From the NCBI RefSeq assembly GCF_003382565.3, contig NZ_CP086253.1, positions 2,914,001 through 2,978,000 on the forward strand: a stretch of 64,000 nucleotides of DNA. Reading direction: 5' to 3'. Origin of the DNA: Pectobacterium aquaticum. GTDB lineage: Bacteria; Pseudomonadota; Gammaproteobacteria; Enterobacterales; Enterobacteriaceae. Both the position numbers and the translations under genes were made by a program. The notes beneath the pieces were generated by a model, which had not been told where the DNA came from, searched no databases, and saw only the letters and a program-made list of their open reading frames with translations. Below, piece after piece: positions 1-8,826 of the stretch. Position 1 is the first letter of the stretch. Every line of letters begins with the position of its first letter.

Positions 1-2
1 CG

Positions 3-626
3 CTGGTCGTCACGTTCGTCAGCCTGATTATTGCGTGGTATGCCCGTCATTCCGCCATCGCTGACCGCTCACCGGAGCGCCGCCGCACCCTATTGAGAAT
101 CGCCTCGCTGGGCTATGCCGTACCCGGTACGGTACTGGCGATTGGCATGCTGACGCCCAGTATGGCGACGGATAATTTTCTCGCTGAATTGATTGGCTAT
201 AAAGGATTGCCACTGCTTTCCGCCGGTATCCTGCTGGTGGTCTGCTGCGCCATTCGCTTTATGGCGATTGGGATTGGTGCGCTTGATGCTGGGCTGACGC
301 GCATTCCGCCCGTGATGGAACAGGCATCGCGCCTGCTGGGCGAAAGTGAATTCGTCACCTTTTTCCGCGTGCACCTTCCCCTACTGCGCCCTGCGCTGGT
401 GACCAGTGCGCTGCTGGTGTTTGCCGACGCAATGAAAGAACTCCCCGCCACACTGCTGCTGCGGCCGGTTAATTTCGAAACATTGGCAACCGTTCTGTAT
501 GCCGAAGCCGCCAGAGGCACCTACGAAGAGGGCGCGATTGCCGCACTGCTGATTGTGCTGGCGGGTACGCTCCCCGTTGTGCTGCTGGCTCGCAGCCAGC
601 TAAAAACGTCGGTTGAGAAAGAATGA
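3..626 (+). CDS. Fbp-type ABC transporter permease, C-terminal part
   Basis: The reading frame is open from the window edge, so the start lies upstream and only about 207 C-terminal residues are seen. They hold several hydrophobic helices and a permease EAA-type loop (EQASRLLGESEF followed by LPLLRP) that docks on the ATPase. The stretch MKELPATLLLRP is typical of Fe(III)/FbpB-like binding-protein-dependent permeases in the inner membrane. The ATPase gene follows after 21 bases, so the two are co-transcribed. The substrate is inferred as ferric iron from family resemblance only; a related anion or spermidine-type substrate cannot be excluded. Confidence 0.85.
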   Translation: MVVTFVSLIIAWYARHSAIADRSPERRRTLLRIASLGYAVPGTVLAIGMLTPSMATDNFLAELIGYKGLPLLSAGILLVVCCAIRFMAIGIGALDAGLTRIPPVMEQASRLLGESEFVTFFRVHLPLLRPALVTSALLVFADAMKELPATLLLRPVNFETLATVLYAEAARGTYEEGAIAALLIVLAGTLPVVLLARSQLKTSVEKE

Positions 627-647
627 AAATCATGAGGAAGAGTCAAG

Positions 648-1358
648 GTGTCTGAGGCTACACTCGTTCTGAATAATGTCCACGTCGCCTACGGGCACAA
701 GCACAATGTGCATCACGTGCTGAACGGTTTTTCCATGGAAGTTGCCGCGGGTGAACTGGCCTGTCTGCTGGGCGCATCAGGATGCGGTAAAACCACGGCT
801 TTACGCGCGATTGCGGGTTTTGAGCACCTGACTCAGGGAACGATTCACGTCGGCGGACGCTGCGTGGCGGGCCCGGCCGTGCATCTGCCGCCGGAACAGC
901 GCAACGTCGGGATGGTGTTTCAGGACTATGCCCTGTTTCCCCACCTGACCGCCGCGCAGAATATTGCCTTTGGCCTGAGAAAACAGCCGAAAGATCTCCA
1001 GCAGTCGCGCGTGCGCGCCATGCTTGAGCTGGTCGATCTCGTCTCGCTGGCACAGCGCTATCCGCATGAAATGTCCGGTGGACAACAGCAGCGTATTGCA
1101 CTCGCGCGAGCACTGGCCCCGCAGCCTGCCGTCCTGCTGCTCGATGAACCGCTATCCAGCCTCGACCCCGACAGCCGCAAACGACTGGGACAGGAAGTGC
1201 GCGACATCCTACGCGATGCCGGACAAACCGCACTCTTAGTCACGCACAGCGAACAGGAAGCCGAACTGATGGCCAGCCACATTGGCTATTTGAAAGCAGG
1301 CACGTTGGAATGGCGGGAACAACGCGAGAAACAGAGCAATCTACAAAGAGAATGGTAA
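648..1358 (+). CDS. ABC transporter ATP-binding protein (FbpC/PotA-like)
   Basis: ATPase partner of the preceding permease. It begins at GTG with a GAGGAAG-type Shine-Dalgarno ahead of it. The 236 residues show Walker A (GASGCGKTT), Q-loop (VFQDYALFPHLT), signature (MSGGQQQR), Walker B (VLLLDEPLSSLD) and the switch histidine (LLVTHS). FbpC/PotA ATPases usually run to about 350 residues with a C-terminal TOBE regulatory domain. This one stops soon after the nucleotide-binding domain and so lacks it. Ferric iron is the likeliest substrate by family, but this is inferred. Confidence 0.88.
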   Translation: MSEATLVLNNVHVAYGHKHNVHHVLNGFSMEVAAGELACLLGASGCGKTTALRAIAGFEHLTQGTIHVGGRCVAGPAVHLPPEQRNVGMVFQDYALFPHLTAAQNIAFGLRKQPKDLQQSRVRAMLELVDLVSLAQRYPHEMSGGQQQRIALARALAPQPAVLLLDEPLSSLDPDSRKRLGQEVRDILRDAGQTALLVTHSEQEAELMASHIGYLKAGTLEWREQREKQSNLQREW

Positions 1359-1375
1359 TGCGGTTCGATGAACTG

Positions 1376-1406
1376 AAATCGGCTTCTGATGTGAAGCCGA
1401 TTTATT
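1376..1406 (+). terminator. Terminator after the ABC transporter genes
   Basis: Inverted repeat AAATCGGCTTC / GAAGCCGATTT with a short loop, followed by a T-rich tract, 17 bases after the ATPase stop. It overlaps the last codon of the convergent 1405-1752 gene and may act in both directions. Confidence 0.75.
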
Positions 1407-1752
1407 ACTTACTTTTGAATCTGGAAGCGAATACCGGTTTATTCCGTCGACGCCTCGTTTCACTATCCCTGTGCATTCCTGAATTTTCCACCAAAACAAT
1501 ATGTTCAACTAAAGCAATCTCATCAGTTTTAGCTAAACCTTTAGCGGCAACGACAAGTTTTTTTCTCAGCAGATCGGTGGCGAGACCCGTTTTCTCTGCA
1601 TTCGCGGAAAGTAATGCAGGGAGCATATCATCCATAGAACGCTCGAAAGCAACCATGTCAGCATCTGCGGCATCAGGGGAAATGTCTTCACCATAGAGAT
1701 CAGCAAGAGAAAACGCATTTCTCTCCCGTATGGCTTCGGATTTTGATGACAT
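1405..1752 (-). CDS. Small hypothetical protein paired with a zeta-like kinase
   Basis: I do not recognise this 115-residue protein. It is preceded by a strong Shine-Dalgarno (TAAGGAG). The N-terminal half is acidic (LYGEDISPDAADADM) and probably helical; the C-terminus is strongly basic (SETRRRRNKPVF). No signal peptide or membrane segment is visible. It starts 26 bases after the stop of the zeta-toxin-like kinase gene, so the two form an operon. It could be an antitoxin or an accessory protein. In classical epsilon-zeta and PezAT systems the antitoxin gene comes first, so the order here is reversed. Function is unknown. Confidence 0.6.
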   Translation of the reverse strand: MSSKSEAIRERNAFSLADLYGEDISPDAADADMVAFERSMDDMLPALLSANAEKTGLATDLLRKKLVVAAKGLAKTDEIALVEHIVLVENSGMHRDSETRRRRNKPVFASRFKSK

Positions 1753-1778
1753 AATCGCTCCTTAAATCTGGATGTTTA

Positions 1779-2486
1779 TTATACAGCGATGACATTAAGG
1801 TGGGCAAGTTTAGTGTAGGGACAGCGATGCGAATTCAAAAACTCCGTCTCTGTTTTAATATTTCTGATACGAGTAACGTTAAATTTATTGGGCTGCGTAA
1901 AGTCTTTTTCACGGTAATACACCGTCACCTGTACCCTTCCTATAAATCGTTCATCCTTCAACACCCTCTTAATCGTCGAGCGACACTTCATGAAGTTATT
2001 CTTTAGTACACTCAACGGTACTTTGCGCTTTCGCTGTCTGGCATACGCCCAAGCGAGTGCAGGATCCAAATAGACATAATCAATAGCCGTTAAATAACCA
2101 CGACCTAAAGCCAGAGAGAGATTGAACTCAGCGTTCTTAAAACTCGCAAAATTTGAATCCATGATGATGTCTAAGCCTTCGGCTGTCGCTTTCATGTAGA
2201 TATATTCAACAAGATTCGATGCTGCACGTTGAAAGAGTGGCGCATTGGTTTCTTCGTAGTAAGGCAATAGTCGACGAAATTCATCAGCATCTATCACCAG
2301 AATATTAGAAAAAACGCGGAGCCTTTGGTTAATCAACTCAGACTTGCCAGCACCGGGAGAGCCTGCCGTAAAAAATACTGCAGGGGTCACCGATTTCATC
2401 AGGCCAGCAGTGATCGCGTTATAAACAATATCCTTTATCGCCTCAGCAACAGCCTCCGCCAATGCAGAGATTTTTATGTCATCCAT
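1779..2486 (-). CDS. Zeta-toxin-family P-loop kinase
   Basis: A 235-residue P-loop protein with Walker A GSPGAGKS (residues 42-49) followed by a VIDADEFRRLLP motif. This matches the zeta/PezT family, whose members phosphorylate UDP-N-acetylmuramic acid or related sugars; the zeta-like Asp and Arg of that motif are present. I chose the ATG at 2486 because a TAAGGGA Shine-Dalgarno lies 5-6 bases ahead, whereas the ATG at 2504 directly abuts its purine tract. The C-terminal third is rich in Lys/Arg and has no recognised domain. The downstream small gene is its only operon partner. Toxicity and substrate are inferred, and it could instead be a housekeeping or phage-defence kinase. Confidence 0.75.
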   Translation of the reverse strand: MDDIKISALAEAVAEAIKDIVYNAITAGLMKSVTPAVFFTAGSPGAGKSELINQRLRVFSNILVIDADEFRRLLPYYEETNAPLFQRAASNLVEYIYMKATAEGLDIIMDSNFASFKNAEFNLSLALGRGYLTAIDYVYLDPALAWAYARQRKRKVPLSVLKNNFMKCRSTIKRVLKDERFIGRVQVTVYYREKDFTQPNKFNVTRIRNIKTETEFLNSHRCPYTKLAHLNVIAV

Positions 2487-2591
2487 GAATTCCCTTACCG
2501 CCATTCCTTATGGTGCTTGCGAGGCAATATAACGAGTAGCCTAATAGAAACGGTAGGTTTAAATGAGAAAATGCACTGACCAAACGTAAAA

Positions 2592-2630
2592 CTGGCATAC
2601 GCCCCGCAAAACAGAGAGGCGCTATGCCAG
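2592..2630. repeat. Inverted repeat between the kinase gene and iolB
   Basis: CTGGCATA-c-GCC and GGC-gc-TATGCCAG flank a loop of about 15 bases. There is no U-tract on either side. It may be an imperfect terminator or a mRNA-stabilising hairpin at the 3' end of the iolC-iolE-iolB transcript. Confidence 0.5.
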
Positions 2631-2667
2631 ATACGTTCACTATCACCTTAGGGCAATACGATTATTG

Positions 2668-3498
2668 CTATCCCTGCCTGTGCTTCTCCGCATACTCGGG
2701 ACTGTTGATCCACTGATGATCCGCTTCCCAGGTGAAACGCCACTGGCGCGTCGGGCCGGCCATCACATTCAGATAGTAGCTGTCATAGCCTGCAAGGGTG
2801 GCGACCGGATGGTAGCCGCGCGGCACCTGCACCACATCCCTATTGTAGACCGCCATACATTCATCTAATGAACGGTCATCGGTATAGACGCGTTGCAGGC
2901 AGAATCCCTGTTCTGGATTCAAACGATGGTAGTAGGTTTCTTCCAGATAGGTTTCCTGCGGCGGATTATCGACATCGTGCTTGTGGCTGGGATAAGAGCT
3001 GGTGCAGCCTTCATCGGTGTACACTTCGACCACCAGCAGGCTGTCTGCCGCTTTGTCCTCCGGCAAAATATTATGCACATAGCGCTGGTTATTGCCGACA
3101 CCACGCTGCTCCGCGTCAATATCCTGCGGCGCGATCAGCCGGGTCGGATGCGTGCCGAATCCCGGTGCGGCGCAAACTGCCAGCTCCAGCGCCGTGTGTG
3201 CCGCCACCGTAATCGTCTCTCCCGTCGTGACATAAACCGCATAGGGTTTTCTGCGCTCAAACGGGCTCATTCTGTCGCCAATCTGCTCAAAGCGCTCACT
3301 CGGCGTGACCACCGTTGCCTTGCCGCTGACCAGCACCAAACAGCGTTCGTTATCGCTGGCGGGCAGCGATAGCACTTGTTCCGGTGCCAATTGATATACC
3401 TCGAACCCCACGTAGCGCCAACCCGCCGTTTCCGGTGTGATGTGCTGCGTCCGCCCGTGTTCGTCAGGGACGCGATGGCGTGATAATAGTCGGGACAT
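2668..3498 (-). CDS. iolB: 5-deoxy-glucuronate isomerase IolB
   Basis: Converts 5-deoxy-D-glucuronate to 2-deoxy-5-keto-D-gluconate, the step between IolD and IolC in myo-inositol breakdown; cytoplasmic. The 276-residue protein begins MSRLLSRHRVPDEHG and has the bicupin layout of IolB, with the metal-site histidines seen in YPSHKHD and in the C-terminal cupin (GYHPVATLAGYDSYYLNVMAG). Start chosen at ATG 3498 because TAAGGAGG lies 8 bases ahead; ten residues upstream remain in frame but lack a ribosome site. Last gene of the iolC-iolE-iolB run. Confidence 0.95.
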   Translation of the reverse strand: MSRLLSRHRVPDEHGRTQHITPETAGWRYVGFEVYQLAPEQVLSLPASDNERCLVLVSGKATVVTPSERFEQIGDRMSPFERRKPYAVYVTTGETITVAAHTALELAVCAAPGFGTHPTRLIAPQDIDAEQRGVGNNQRYVHNILPEDKAADSLLVVEVYTDEGCTSSYPSHKHDVDNPPQETYLEETYYHRLNPEQGFCLQRVYTDDRSLDECMAVYNRDVVQVPRGYHPVATLAGYDSYYLNVMAGPTRQWRFTWEADHQWINSPEYAEKHRQG

Positions 3499-3584
3499 CT
3501 TTTGCCTCCTTATCTCCCCCGATTTCAAACTGCCTGCACGTTGATCTACTGGCAGCTTGAAGATGCGGGGGATATCACCACGAA

Positions 3585-4475
3585 TCAGATCAATTCCGCC
3601 TGCTGGGCGAAACGTTGCAAGTTATTGTAGCCTAGCGTCGCGTACGTCAGCGGATGCGCAACAGCCGGATCCTGTTCCGCTTCGACCACCAGCCACCCGC
3701 TATAATTATGGGCTTTCAGGACGCTGAACACCGCCGGATAATCGACGCAACCATCGCCCGGTACGGTAAAGACGCCGCTCAGCACCGCGTCCAGAAAACT
3801 GGTCTTGCGGTTTTTCACGTCTTTCAGCACGTCTGGACGAATGTCTTTACAGTGAACGTGATTGATGCGGTTAATCCAGCGCGTCGCCACCGCCACCGGA
3901 TCGGCACCCGCGAACGTCAAGTGTCCGGTATCCAGCAGCAGCCCGACTTCCGGCCCGGTATGTTCCATTAGATTATCTACGTCCTGCGCGCTTTCAATCA
4001 CCGTGCCCATATGGTGATGATAGGCAATCTGCACGCCCTGACTTTGCGTGTAGCGCGCAAACTCGGTCAGCTTTTTGCCGTATTCCGGCCAGCGCTCTTC
4101 GGGGAAACGCGGGCGCAGATGAACCGGTTTCTGTTGGTCGCCGTGAATCGCGCCCGTCACTTCGGCAAACACCAGCACCGTCGCACCGAGGTCGCGCAGC
4201 AACGTCAGATGCCCCTGCACCGCTTCAATTTCTTCTTCTACTGAACGAGTGAGCAGTTCGCCGGAATACCAGCCGGAGACTAAGCGCAGATCGTGCGCTT
4301 GCAGGATCGGCCCCAGCACGCTGGCCTGACGCGGGAATTTATTACCTAATTCAAAACCGGCAAAACCGGCCTGCCGTCCTTCGCTCAGACAGGTTTCCAG
4401 CGGGGTGTCCGCGCCCAGAGAAGGCAGATCGTCATTGGTCCAGGTGAGTGGATTAATACCAAGTTGAACGCTCAT
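3585..4475 (-). CDS. iolE: 2-keto-myo-inositol dehydratase IolE
   Basis: Dehydrates 2-keto-myo-inositol (scyllo-inosose) to 3D-trihydroxycyclohexane-1,2-dione, the second step of the pathway. The protein of 296 residues is a xylose-isomerase-like TIM barrel with the expected metal-binding stretches (VFAEVTGAIHG, LLLDTGHLTFAG, HVHCKDIRPDV, LVVEAEQDP). Start at 4475 follows an AAGGGA site; six residues upstream stay in frame without one. It sits 33 bases from the iolC stop and 86 bases from iolB, consistent with a single transcript. Confidence 0.95.
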   Translation of the reverse strand: MSVQLGINPLTWTNDDLPSLGADTPLETCLSEGRQAGFAGFELGNKFPRQASVLGPILQAHDLRLVSGWYSGELLTRSVEEEIEAVQGHLTLLRDLGATVLVFAEVTGAIHGDQQKPVHLRPRFPEERWPEYGKKLTEFARYTQSQGVQIAYHHHMGTVIESAQDVDNLMEHTGPEVGLLLDTGHLTFAGADPVAVATRWINRINHVHCKDIRPDVLKDVKNRKTSFLDAVLSGVFTVPGDGCVDYPAVFSVLKAHNYSGWLVVEAEQDPAVAHPLTYATLGYNNLQRFAQQAELI

Positions 4476-4508
4476 GTTATGTCCCTTATTCAAACACAGA
4501 GGAATGGG

Positions 4509-6413
4509 TTAACCGCGCTGACGCCAAACGGCGATCAGTTGCAGGTAGTTATGTTTAACTTGCTCAATCAATTCGGCGTCATCGATCTCGTTACGCAGCC
4601 ACTTTTGCGCGGGCTGGGCAAACAGGGTGCGGCCGACGGCAAAGCCTTTGACAATCGGGAAACCCACGGCGGCACTGAAGCCTTGTTGTAATGTTTCCAA
4701 CGGCGCATCCAGCCCCAGAATGACCACGCCCCGACAGTAAGGATCGCGCTGTGCCAGCAGCGGCGTGAGTTGTTCCCAGCCTGCGGCAGACAGCGGCGGC
4801 AGTTTCCACCAGTCTGGCCGCACGCCGAGGTTGTAGAAGCGTTGAATCGCACGTAGATAAAACGCATCGCTGTGCGGCATCCCCGCGGGCAGAATGACTT
4901 CAAGCAGCAGTTCATGGCCGGATTGACGACAGGCCTGATAGACCTCTATCACCTTCATTTCCTGCTCGCGCCGTAGCGCGTGGGCATCTTCCGGGTGGAA
5001 GAACACCAGACATTTCACTACGTGCTCCAGCGGCCAGCTCACCAGTTGTGAGCCAATATTGCCGCGCTCCATCATTAACGGGCGCGATCCCGGCAGCTCA
5101 ATCGGTCGGCCAATCCACCAGCCTTTTCCGGTGATGTCGTTCAGCGCATCCTGCCCGAACGTGCCGTCACACAGCAGACCGGCTTTACCTTCCAGCCCCG
5201 CCTGTTGTGCTGCGTCATAGCTGGCACGCAGAATCAGCTTTTTCAGTGCCGGAATACGGCTGATTTCAGTACCGCAGTTCAGCGCCATGTCTTCCAGTTG
5301 GCTGCGGTGATCGAACGCGATCACGCACAGCTCATGCCACTGTTTACGCCGTGTCGTAACGCGGTGCAGATGGTTAAGCTCTTCGTCCAGATCGGGACGC
5401 GGCACGCTCGCCGCCCGTGCTAAATAGTTATCCAGTTCGATCTTGCTTGGCATCGCTGGGGCACAGCCGTGGCGTGACACCACCAGCGCACCGCAGGCAT
5501 TAGCGTACGCACAGGCTTTCTCCCAGCCTTCACCGTTGAGATAACCACGCAGCAGGCCGGACATAAACGCATCGCCCGCCCCCAGCACGTTCAGCACATC
5601 CACGCGCACGCCTTTAATCGTGATGCCTTTATCCAGATGGTCAGGAATCTCGTCGCTAAACACCGAGCAACCCAGCGCCCCGCGTTTACACACCAGTTCC
5701 GCCTGCGTGTGCTGCCGCACCGCGCGTAGCGCCTGCAAGGTATCCGTGCTGCCGCCCGCAATGTGGAACTCCTCCTCGGTGCCGACAATCACGTCGAACA
5801 GCGACAGCACCTGCTGCAACTGCTCCGTGACCGCCTGCGCTTCAACAAAACGGGTTTCGCCATCGCCTAGCGACGTCAGCCCCCACAGCACCGGACGGTA
5901 ATCGATATCCAGCGCCGTTTTCACCCCGTTGCGCCGCGCGTATTGCAGCGCCGTTAGCACCGCTTCGCGCGTATTCGGATGGGAGAGATGCGTGCCGGTA
6001 ATCGCCAGACAGCGTGACGACGCAATGTAATCCTCGGTGAAATCCTCCGCTGAGATCGCCATATCGGCGCAGTTGTCGCGGTAGAAAATCAGCGGAAAGG
6101 TATCGCGATCTTTGATGCCCAACAGCACCAGCGCCGTCAGACGTTCCTTATCGGTAATTAAATGGCTGGTATCGCAGCCGACCTGATTCAGCTCTTCACG
6201 CAGGAAGCGCCCCATATGCTCGTCGCCCACCCGCGCCAACATAGAAGAACGCAGCCCTTGTCGTGCCGTGCCGTAAGCCACGTTGCCGGACGACCCACCC
6301 AGATACTTGGCAAAACTGCCCATATCTTCCAGACGCGCGCCGATTTGCTGCCCGTACAGATCGACAGCAACGCGCCCCATGCAAATCACATCAAACGTCT
6401 TTTCCTTACTCAT
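4509..6413 (-). CDS. iolC: IolC fusion: deoxygluconokinase plus DUF2090 aldolase-like domain
   Basis: A 634-residue two-domain enzyme. Residues 1 to about 330 form a PfkB/ribokinase-type 5-dehydro-2-deoxygluconokinase, with the GGSSGNVA motif near 39-46 and the catalytic NVLGAGDAF near 275-283 (Asp281 as base). Residues from about 355 on form a DUF2090 domain, related to the 2-deoxy-5-keto-6-phosphogluconate aldolase (IolJ) family, containing VIAFDHRSQLEDM and GLLCDGTFG. Together they would phosphorylate 2-deoxy-5-ketogluconate and cleave it to malonate semialdehyde and DHAP. No separate iolJ is seen, which fits the fusion doing both. The frame stays open upstream only by reading into an ERIC repeat, so ATG 6413 is the start. 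Confidence 0.93.
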   Translation of the reverse strand: MSKEKTFDVICMGRVAVDLYGQQIGARLEDMGSFAKYLGGSSGNVAYGTARQGLRSSMLARVGDEHMGRFLREELNQVGCDTSHLITDKERLTALVLLGIKDRDTFPLIFYRDNCADMAISAEDFTEDYIASSRCLAITGTHLSHPNTREAVLTALQYARRNGVKTALDIDYRPVLWGLTSLGDGETRFVEAQAVTEQLQQVLSLFDVIVGTEEEFHIAGGSTDTLQALRAVRQHTQAELVCKRGALGCSVFSDEIPDHLDKGITIKGVRVDVLNVLGAGDAFMSGLLRGYLNGEGWEKACAYANACGALVVSRHGCAPAMPSKIELDNYLARAASVPRPDLDEELNHLHRVTTRRKQWHELCVIAFDHRSQLEDMALNCGTEISRIPALKKLILRASYDAAQQAGLEGKAGLLCDGTFGQDALNDITGKGWWIGRPIELPGSRPLMMERGNIGSQLVSWPLEHVVKCLVFFHPEDAHALRREQEMKVIEVYQACRQSGHELLLEVILPAGMPHSDAFYLRAIQRFYNLGVRPDWWKLPPLSAAGWEQLTPLLAQRDPYCRGVVILGLDAPLETLQQGFSAAVGFPIVKGFAVGRTLFAQPAQKWLRNEIDDAELIEQVKHNYLQLIAVWRQRG

Positions 6414-6453
6414 AGCGGCCAATCCTGTAAAAAAGTCGCGTAAAAAAGCCTTA

Positions 6454-6580
6454 TATACCCTAAATAATTCGAGTTTCAGGCAGGCGGCAAGCGAAGGAGT
6501 CCCGATGAGCTTACTTGAGTAAGTGATTCGGGTGACTGAACGCGGCCAACGCACATGCAACTTGAAGTATGACGGGTATA
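6454..6580. repeat. ERIC (IRU) repeat, copy 1
   Basis: A 127-bp imperfect palindrome beginning TATACCCTAAATAATTCGAG and ending CTTGAAGTATGACGGGTATA. Its core GAGCTTACTTGAGTAAGTGA resembles the ERIC consensus. It lies between iolC and the upstream oxidoreductase gene. When transcribed it would fold into a long hairpin and may modulate transcript processing. A second copy in inverted orientation is at 21882-22008. Confidence 0.92.
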
Positions 6581-6608
6581 AAAAGAAGAAATCACGTCAG
6601 CTGGCTGA

Positions 6609-7742
6609 TTAGCCCACCTCGTCCACATTCACCCAGCGCGCCGTTTCGTGTGACTGCACGATCGCATCCAGAACTCGCGAGACTTTCCAGCCCTCTTCGA
6701 AATCCGGCCACATGGGGACGTCAGCCGCAATACCGTCGATCAGATCGCGCACCTCTACCGTTTTCTGATCGTTAAATCCAATACCGTGTCCGGCGCTGGC
6801 GCAGAAGGCCGCATAGTCAGGATGCTGCGGCCCAGTCAGCAGCGTTTTGAATCCCTGCCGGTTCTCTGGGTCGTCATGTCGATAGAGTTTCAGCTCTGCC
6901 ATACGTTCCTGCGTGAAACTCAGCGTGCCTTTGGTGCCAGTGACCACGTAGGTCAGGCCCATTTTGCGGCCGCAGGCGATGCGCGACGTTTCAATCACGC
7001 CGCGTGCGCCGCTGACAAACCGCACCATCGCATGCGCCTGATCTTCATTCTCCACCTGTACTAATTCGCTGCTGCTCGGTGCCGTTGGACGCTGCGTAAT
7101 CACCGTTTGCAGATCGCCGCAGACGCTGGCGATATCCCCCACCAGATACTGTGCCATGTTGACGATATGCGCCGCCAGATCCCCCAGCGCCCCCAGCCCT
7201 GCCGTTTCTTTAAAACAGTGCCAGTCGGCGGGTTTATTCGGATCGGCCAGATAATCTTCGTTATGCGTGCCGTAAAAATGCACCACTTCGCCAATCTCGC
7301 CGCTGGCGATAATCTCTTTGGCCAGCTGTGAGGTCGGGTTCTTCATGTAGTTGAACCCCACCAGCGTTTTCACGCCCGCCTGCTGCGCGGCATCGACCAT
7401 TTCTCGGGCATCACGCGCGTTCAGCGCCAGCGGTTTTTCCGAGTAAACGTGCTTGCCGTGCTGGATGGCCGCCATCGCCATCGTTTTATGCAGAAAATTC
7501 GGCGCGCAGATATCCACCACGTCAATGCCTGGGTCCGCCACCAGCGCACGCCAGTCCCCCGTTGAGCGCTGGAAGCCAAACTCCTGTGCCCGTTTGGCCG
7601 CCAGTTCCGGCGACACTTCTGCCAGCATCGCCTTCACCAGATTGCCTTTCAGCGGGAAGACCGTCGGCGCCTGCGCGTAGGCGATGGCATGCGCACGACC
7701 GATATAGCCGGTGCCGATTAACCCAATGCGTACATCCTTCAT
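6609..7742 (-). CDS. Gfo/Idh/MocA-family oxidoreductase of the inositol cluster
   Basis: NAD(P)-dependent sugar or inositol dehydrogenase of 377 residues. The N-terminal Rossmann motif GLIGTGYIGRAH and the EKPLA lysine motif identify the family. It is clearly distinct from iolG at 11460 and probably acts on a stereoisomer such as scyllo-inositol or on a related cyclitol; the exact substrate is inferred. ATG 7742 was chosen because GAGGTGG lies about 5 bases upstream. It sits between the sugar ABC permease gene (40 bases upstream) and iolC, with an ERIC element separating it from iolC. Confidence 0.85.
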   Translation of the reverse strand: MKDVRIGLIGTGYIGRAHAIAYAQAPTVFPLKGNLVKAMLAEVSPELAAKRAQEFGFQRSTGDWRALVADPGIDVVDICAPNFLHKTMAMAAIQHGKHVYSEKPLALNARDAREMVDAAQQAGVKTLVGFNYMKNPTSQLAKEIIASGEIGEVVHFYGTHNEDYLADPNKPADWHCFKETAGLGALGDLAAHIVNMAQYLVGDIASVCGDLQTVITQRPTAPSSSELVQVENEDQAHAMVRFVSGARGVIETSRIACGRKMGLTYVVTGTKGTLSFTQERMAELKLYRHDDPENRQGFKTLLTGPQHPDYAAFCASAGHGIGFNDQKTVEVRDLIDGIAADVPMWPDFEEGWKVSRVLDAIVQSHETARWVNVDEVG

Positions 7743-7782
7743 ATCCACCTCGGTGCGAAAAAAGAGTCGGTACGGGTGCGGC

Positions 7783-8814
7783 TCAAATAGCGCCGCGACG
7801 GCTCTTGGCGTAGGTGTCGAACGCCACGGCCAGCACGATAATTAACCCGGTGATAATCTGCTGGTAGTAAGCCGATACGTTCATCAACACCAGTCCGTTA
7901 ATCAGGATCCCCATGATGATCGAGCCGATAATCGTGCCGCTTATCCGGCCGTAGCCGCCCATCAGCGATGTGCCGCCAATGACCACCGAGGCGATAACGC
8001 GCAGCTCGAAGGTGATCCCCGCAACCGCTTCGGCGCTGCCGAGACGGGCGCTGAGAATAAAGCCCGCCAGTCCGGCCAGACAGCCAATCACGATGTAGAC
8101 GCTGACCAGCACGCGTTGCACATTCACCCCGGCCAGACGCGCGGCTTCGGTGTTGCCGCCGATGGCGTATACAAAGCGACCCCAGCGGGTTTTATGCAGC
8201 GCGAGATAACCCAGCAAGGCGACCAGCGCGAAGATCCAGATCGGCACCGAAATACCGAGAATTTCGCCTCGTCCCCACCAGCGATAGCCGGGGTCGAAAC
8301 CGGCAATTGGCGCGCCGTCGTTCATTACCAGCGTTAACCCGCGCCAGATCGTCATCCCGCCCAGCGTGACGATGAACGGCGGCAGACGCAGTTTGGTGAC
8401 ACCCAACCCATGCAGGAAACCAATGAAGGTGCCCATCGCCAGACAGACGCCCAATGCAACCAGCCAGCTCAAGCCGTACCAGGCATCCGGATCGACGGTG
8501 GTGAAGTTGTCGCCTTTAATGACCGAAGCGGCGGTGATGGCGCACACCGCCAGAATCGAGCCGACGGACAGGTCGATCCCGGCAGTCAAAATGACGAACG
8601 TCATCCCTACGGCCATGATCCCGTAGATGGAGACTTCGGTCAGGATGTTGGTGATGTTGCGTTCGGACAGGAAGTTACTGTTCTGCGACTGAAAGAAGAT
8701 CAGCAGCAGAATCATGAAAATAAACACGCCAAAGCGTTCAAAAAAGGCAATCGGGTCAAAACGTCCACGCGAATTGGACGGCGTAATGCTCTTAGAAAGC
8801 GGCTGCTGGGACAT
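7783..8814 (-). CDS. CUT2 sugar/inositol ABC transporter permease
   Basis: RbsC-like inner-membrane permease of 343 residues. It has about ten hydrophobic segments, the family motif TAGIDLSVGSILA, and GGTSLMGGYGRISGT near the C-terminus. GGAGGTGA lies just ahead of ATG 8814, and the ATPase stop is only 12 bases away. With the ATPase and binding protein it makes a complete importer. Its position inside the iol genes implies myo-inositol (IatP-like) as substrate; the family also takes ribose, xylose and other sugars. Confidence 0.9.
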   Translation of the reverse strand: MSQQPLSKSITPSNSRGRFDPIAFFERFGVFIFMILLLIFFQSQNSNFLSERNITNILTEVSIYGIMAVGMTFVILTAGIDLSVGSILAVCAITAASVIKGDNFTTVDPDAWYGLSWLVALGVCLAMGTFIGFLHGLGVTKLRLPPFIVTLGGMTIWRGLTLVMNDGAPIAGFDPGYRWWGRGEILGISVPIWIFALVALLGYLALHKTRWGRFVYAIGGNTEAARLAGVNVQRVLVSVYIVIGCLAGLAGFILSARLGSAEAVAGITFELRVIASVVIGGTSLMGGYGRISGTIIGSIIMGILINGLVLMNVSAYYQQIITGLIIVLAVAFDTYAKSRRGAI

Positions 8815-8826
8815 GCGTCACCTCCG

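Noticed and set aside
6414..6560. N-terminal extension of IolC by 49 residues
   Set aside because: The added codons lie in an ERIC repeat and have no counterpart in the kinase family.
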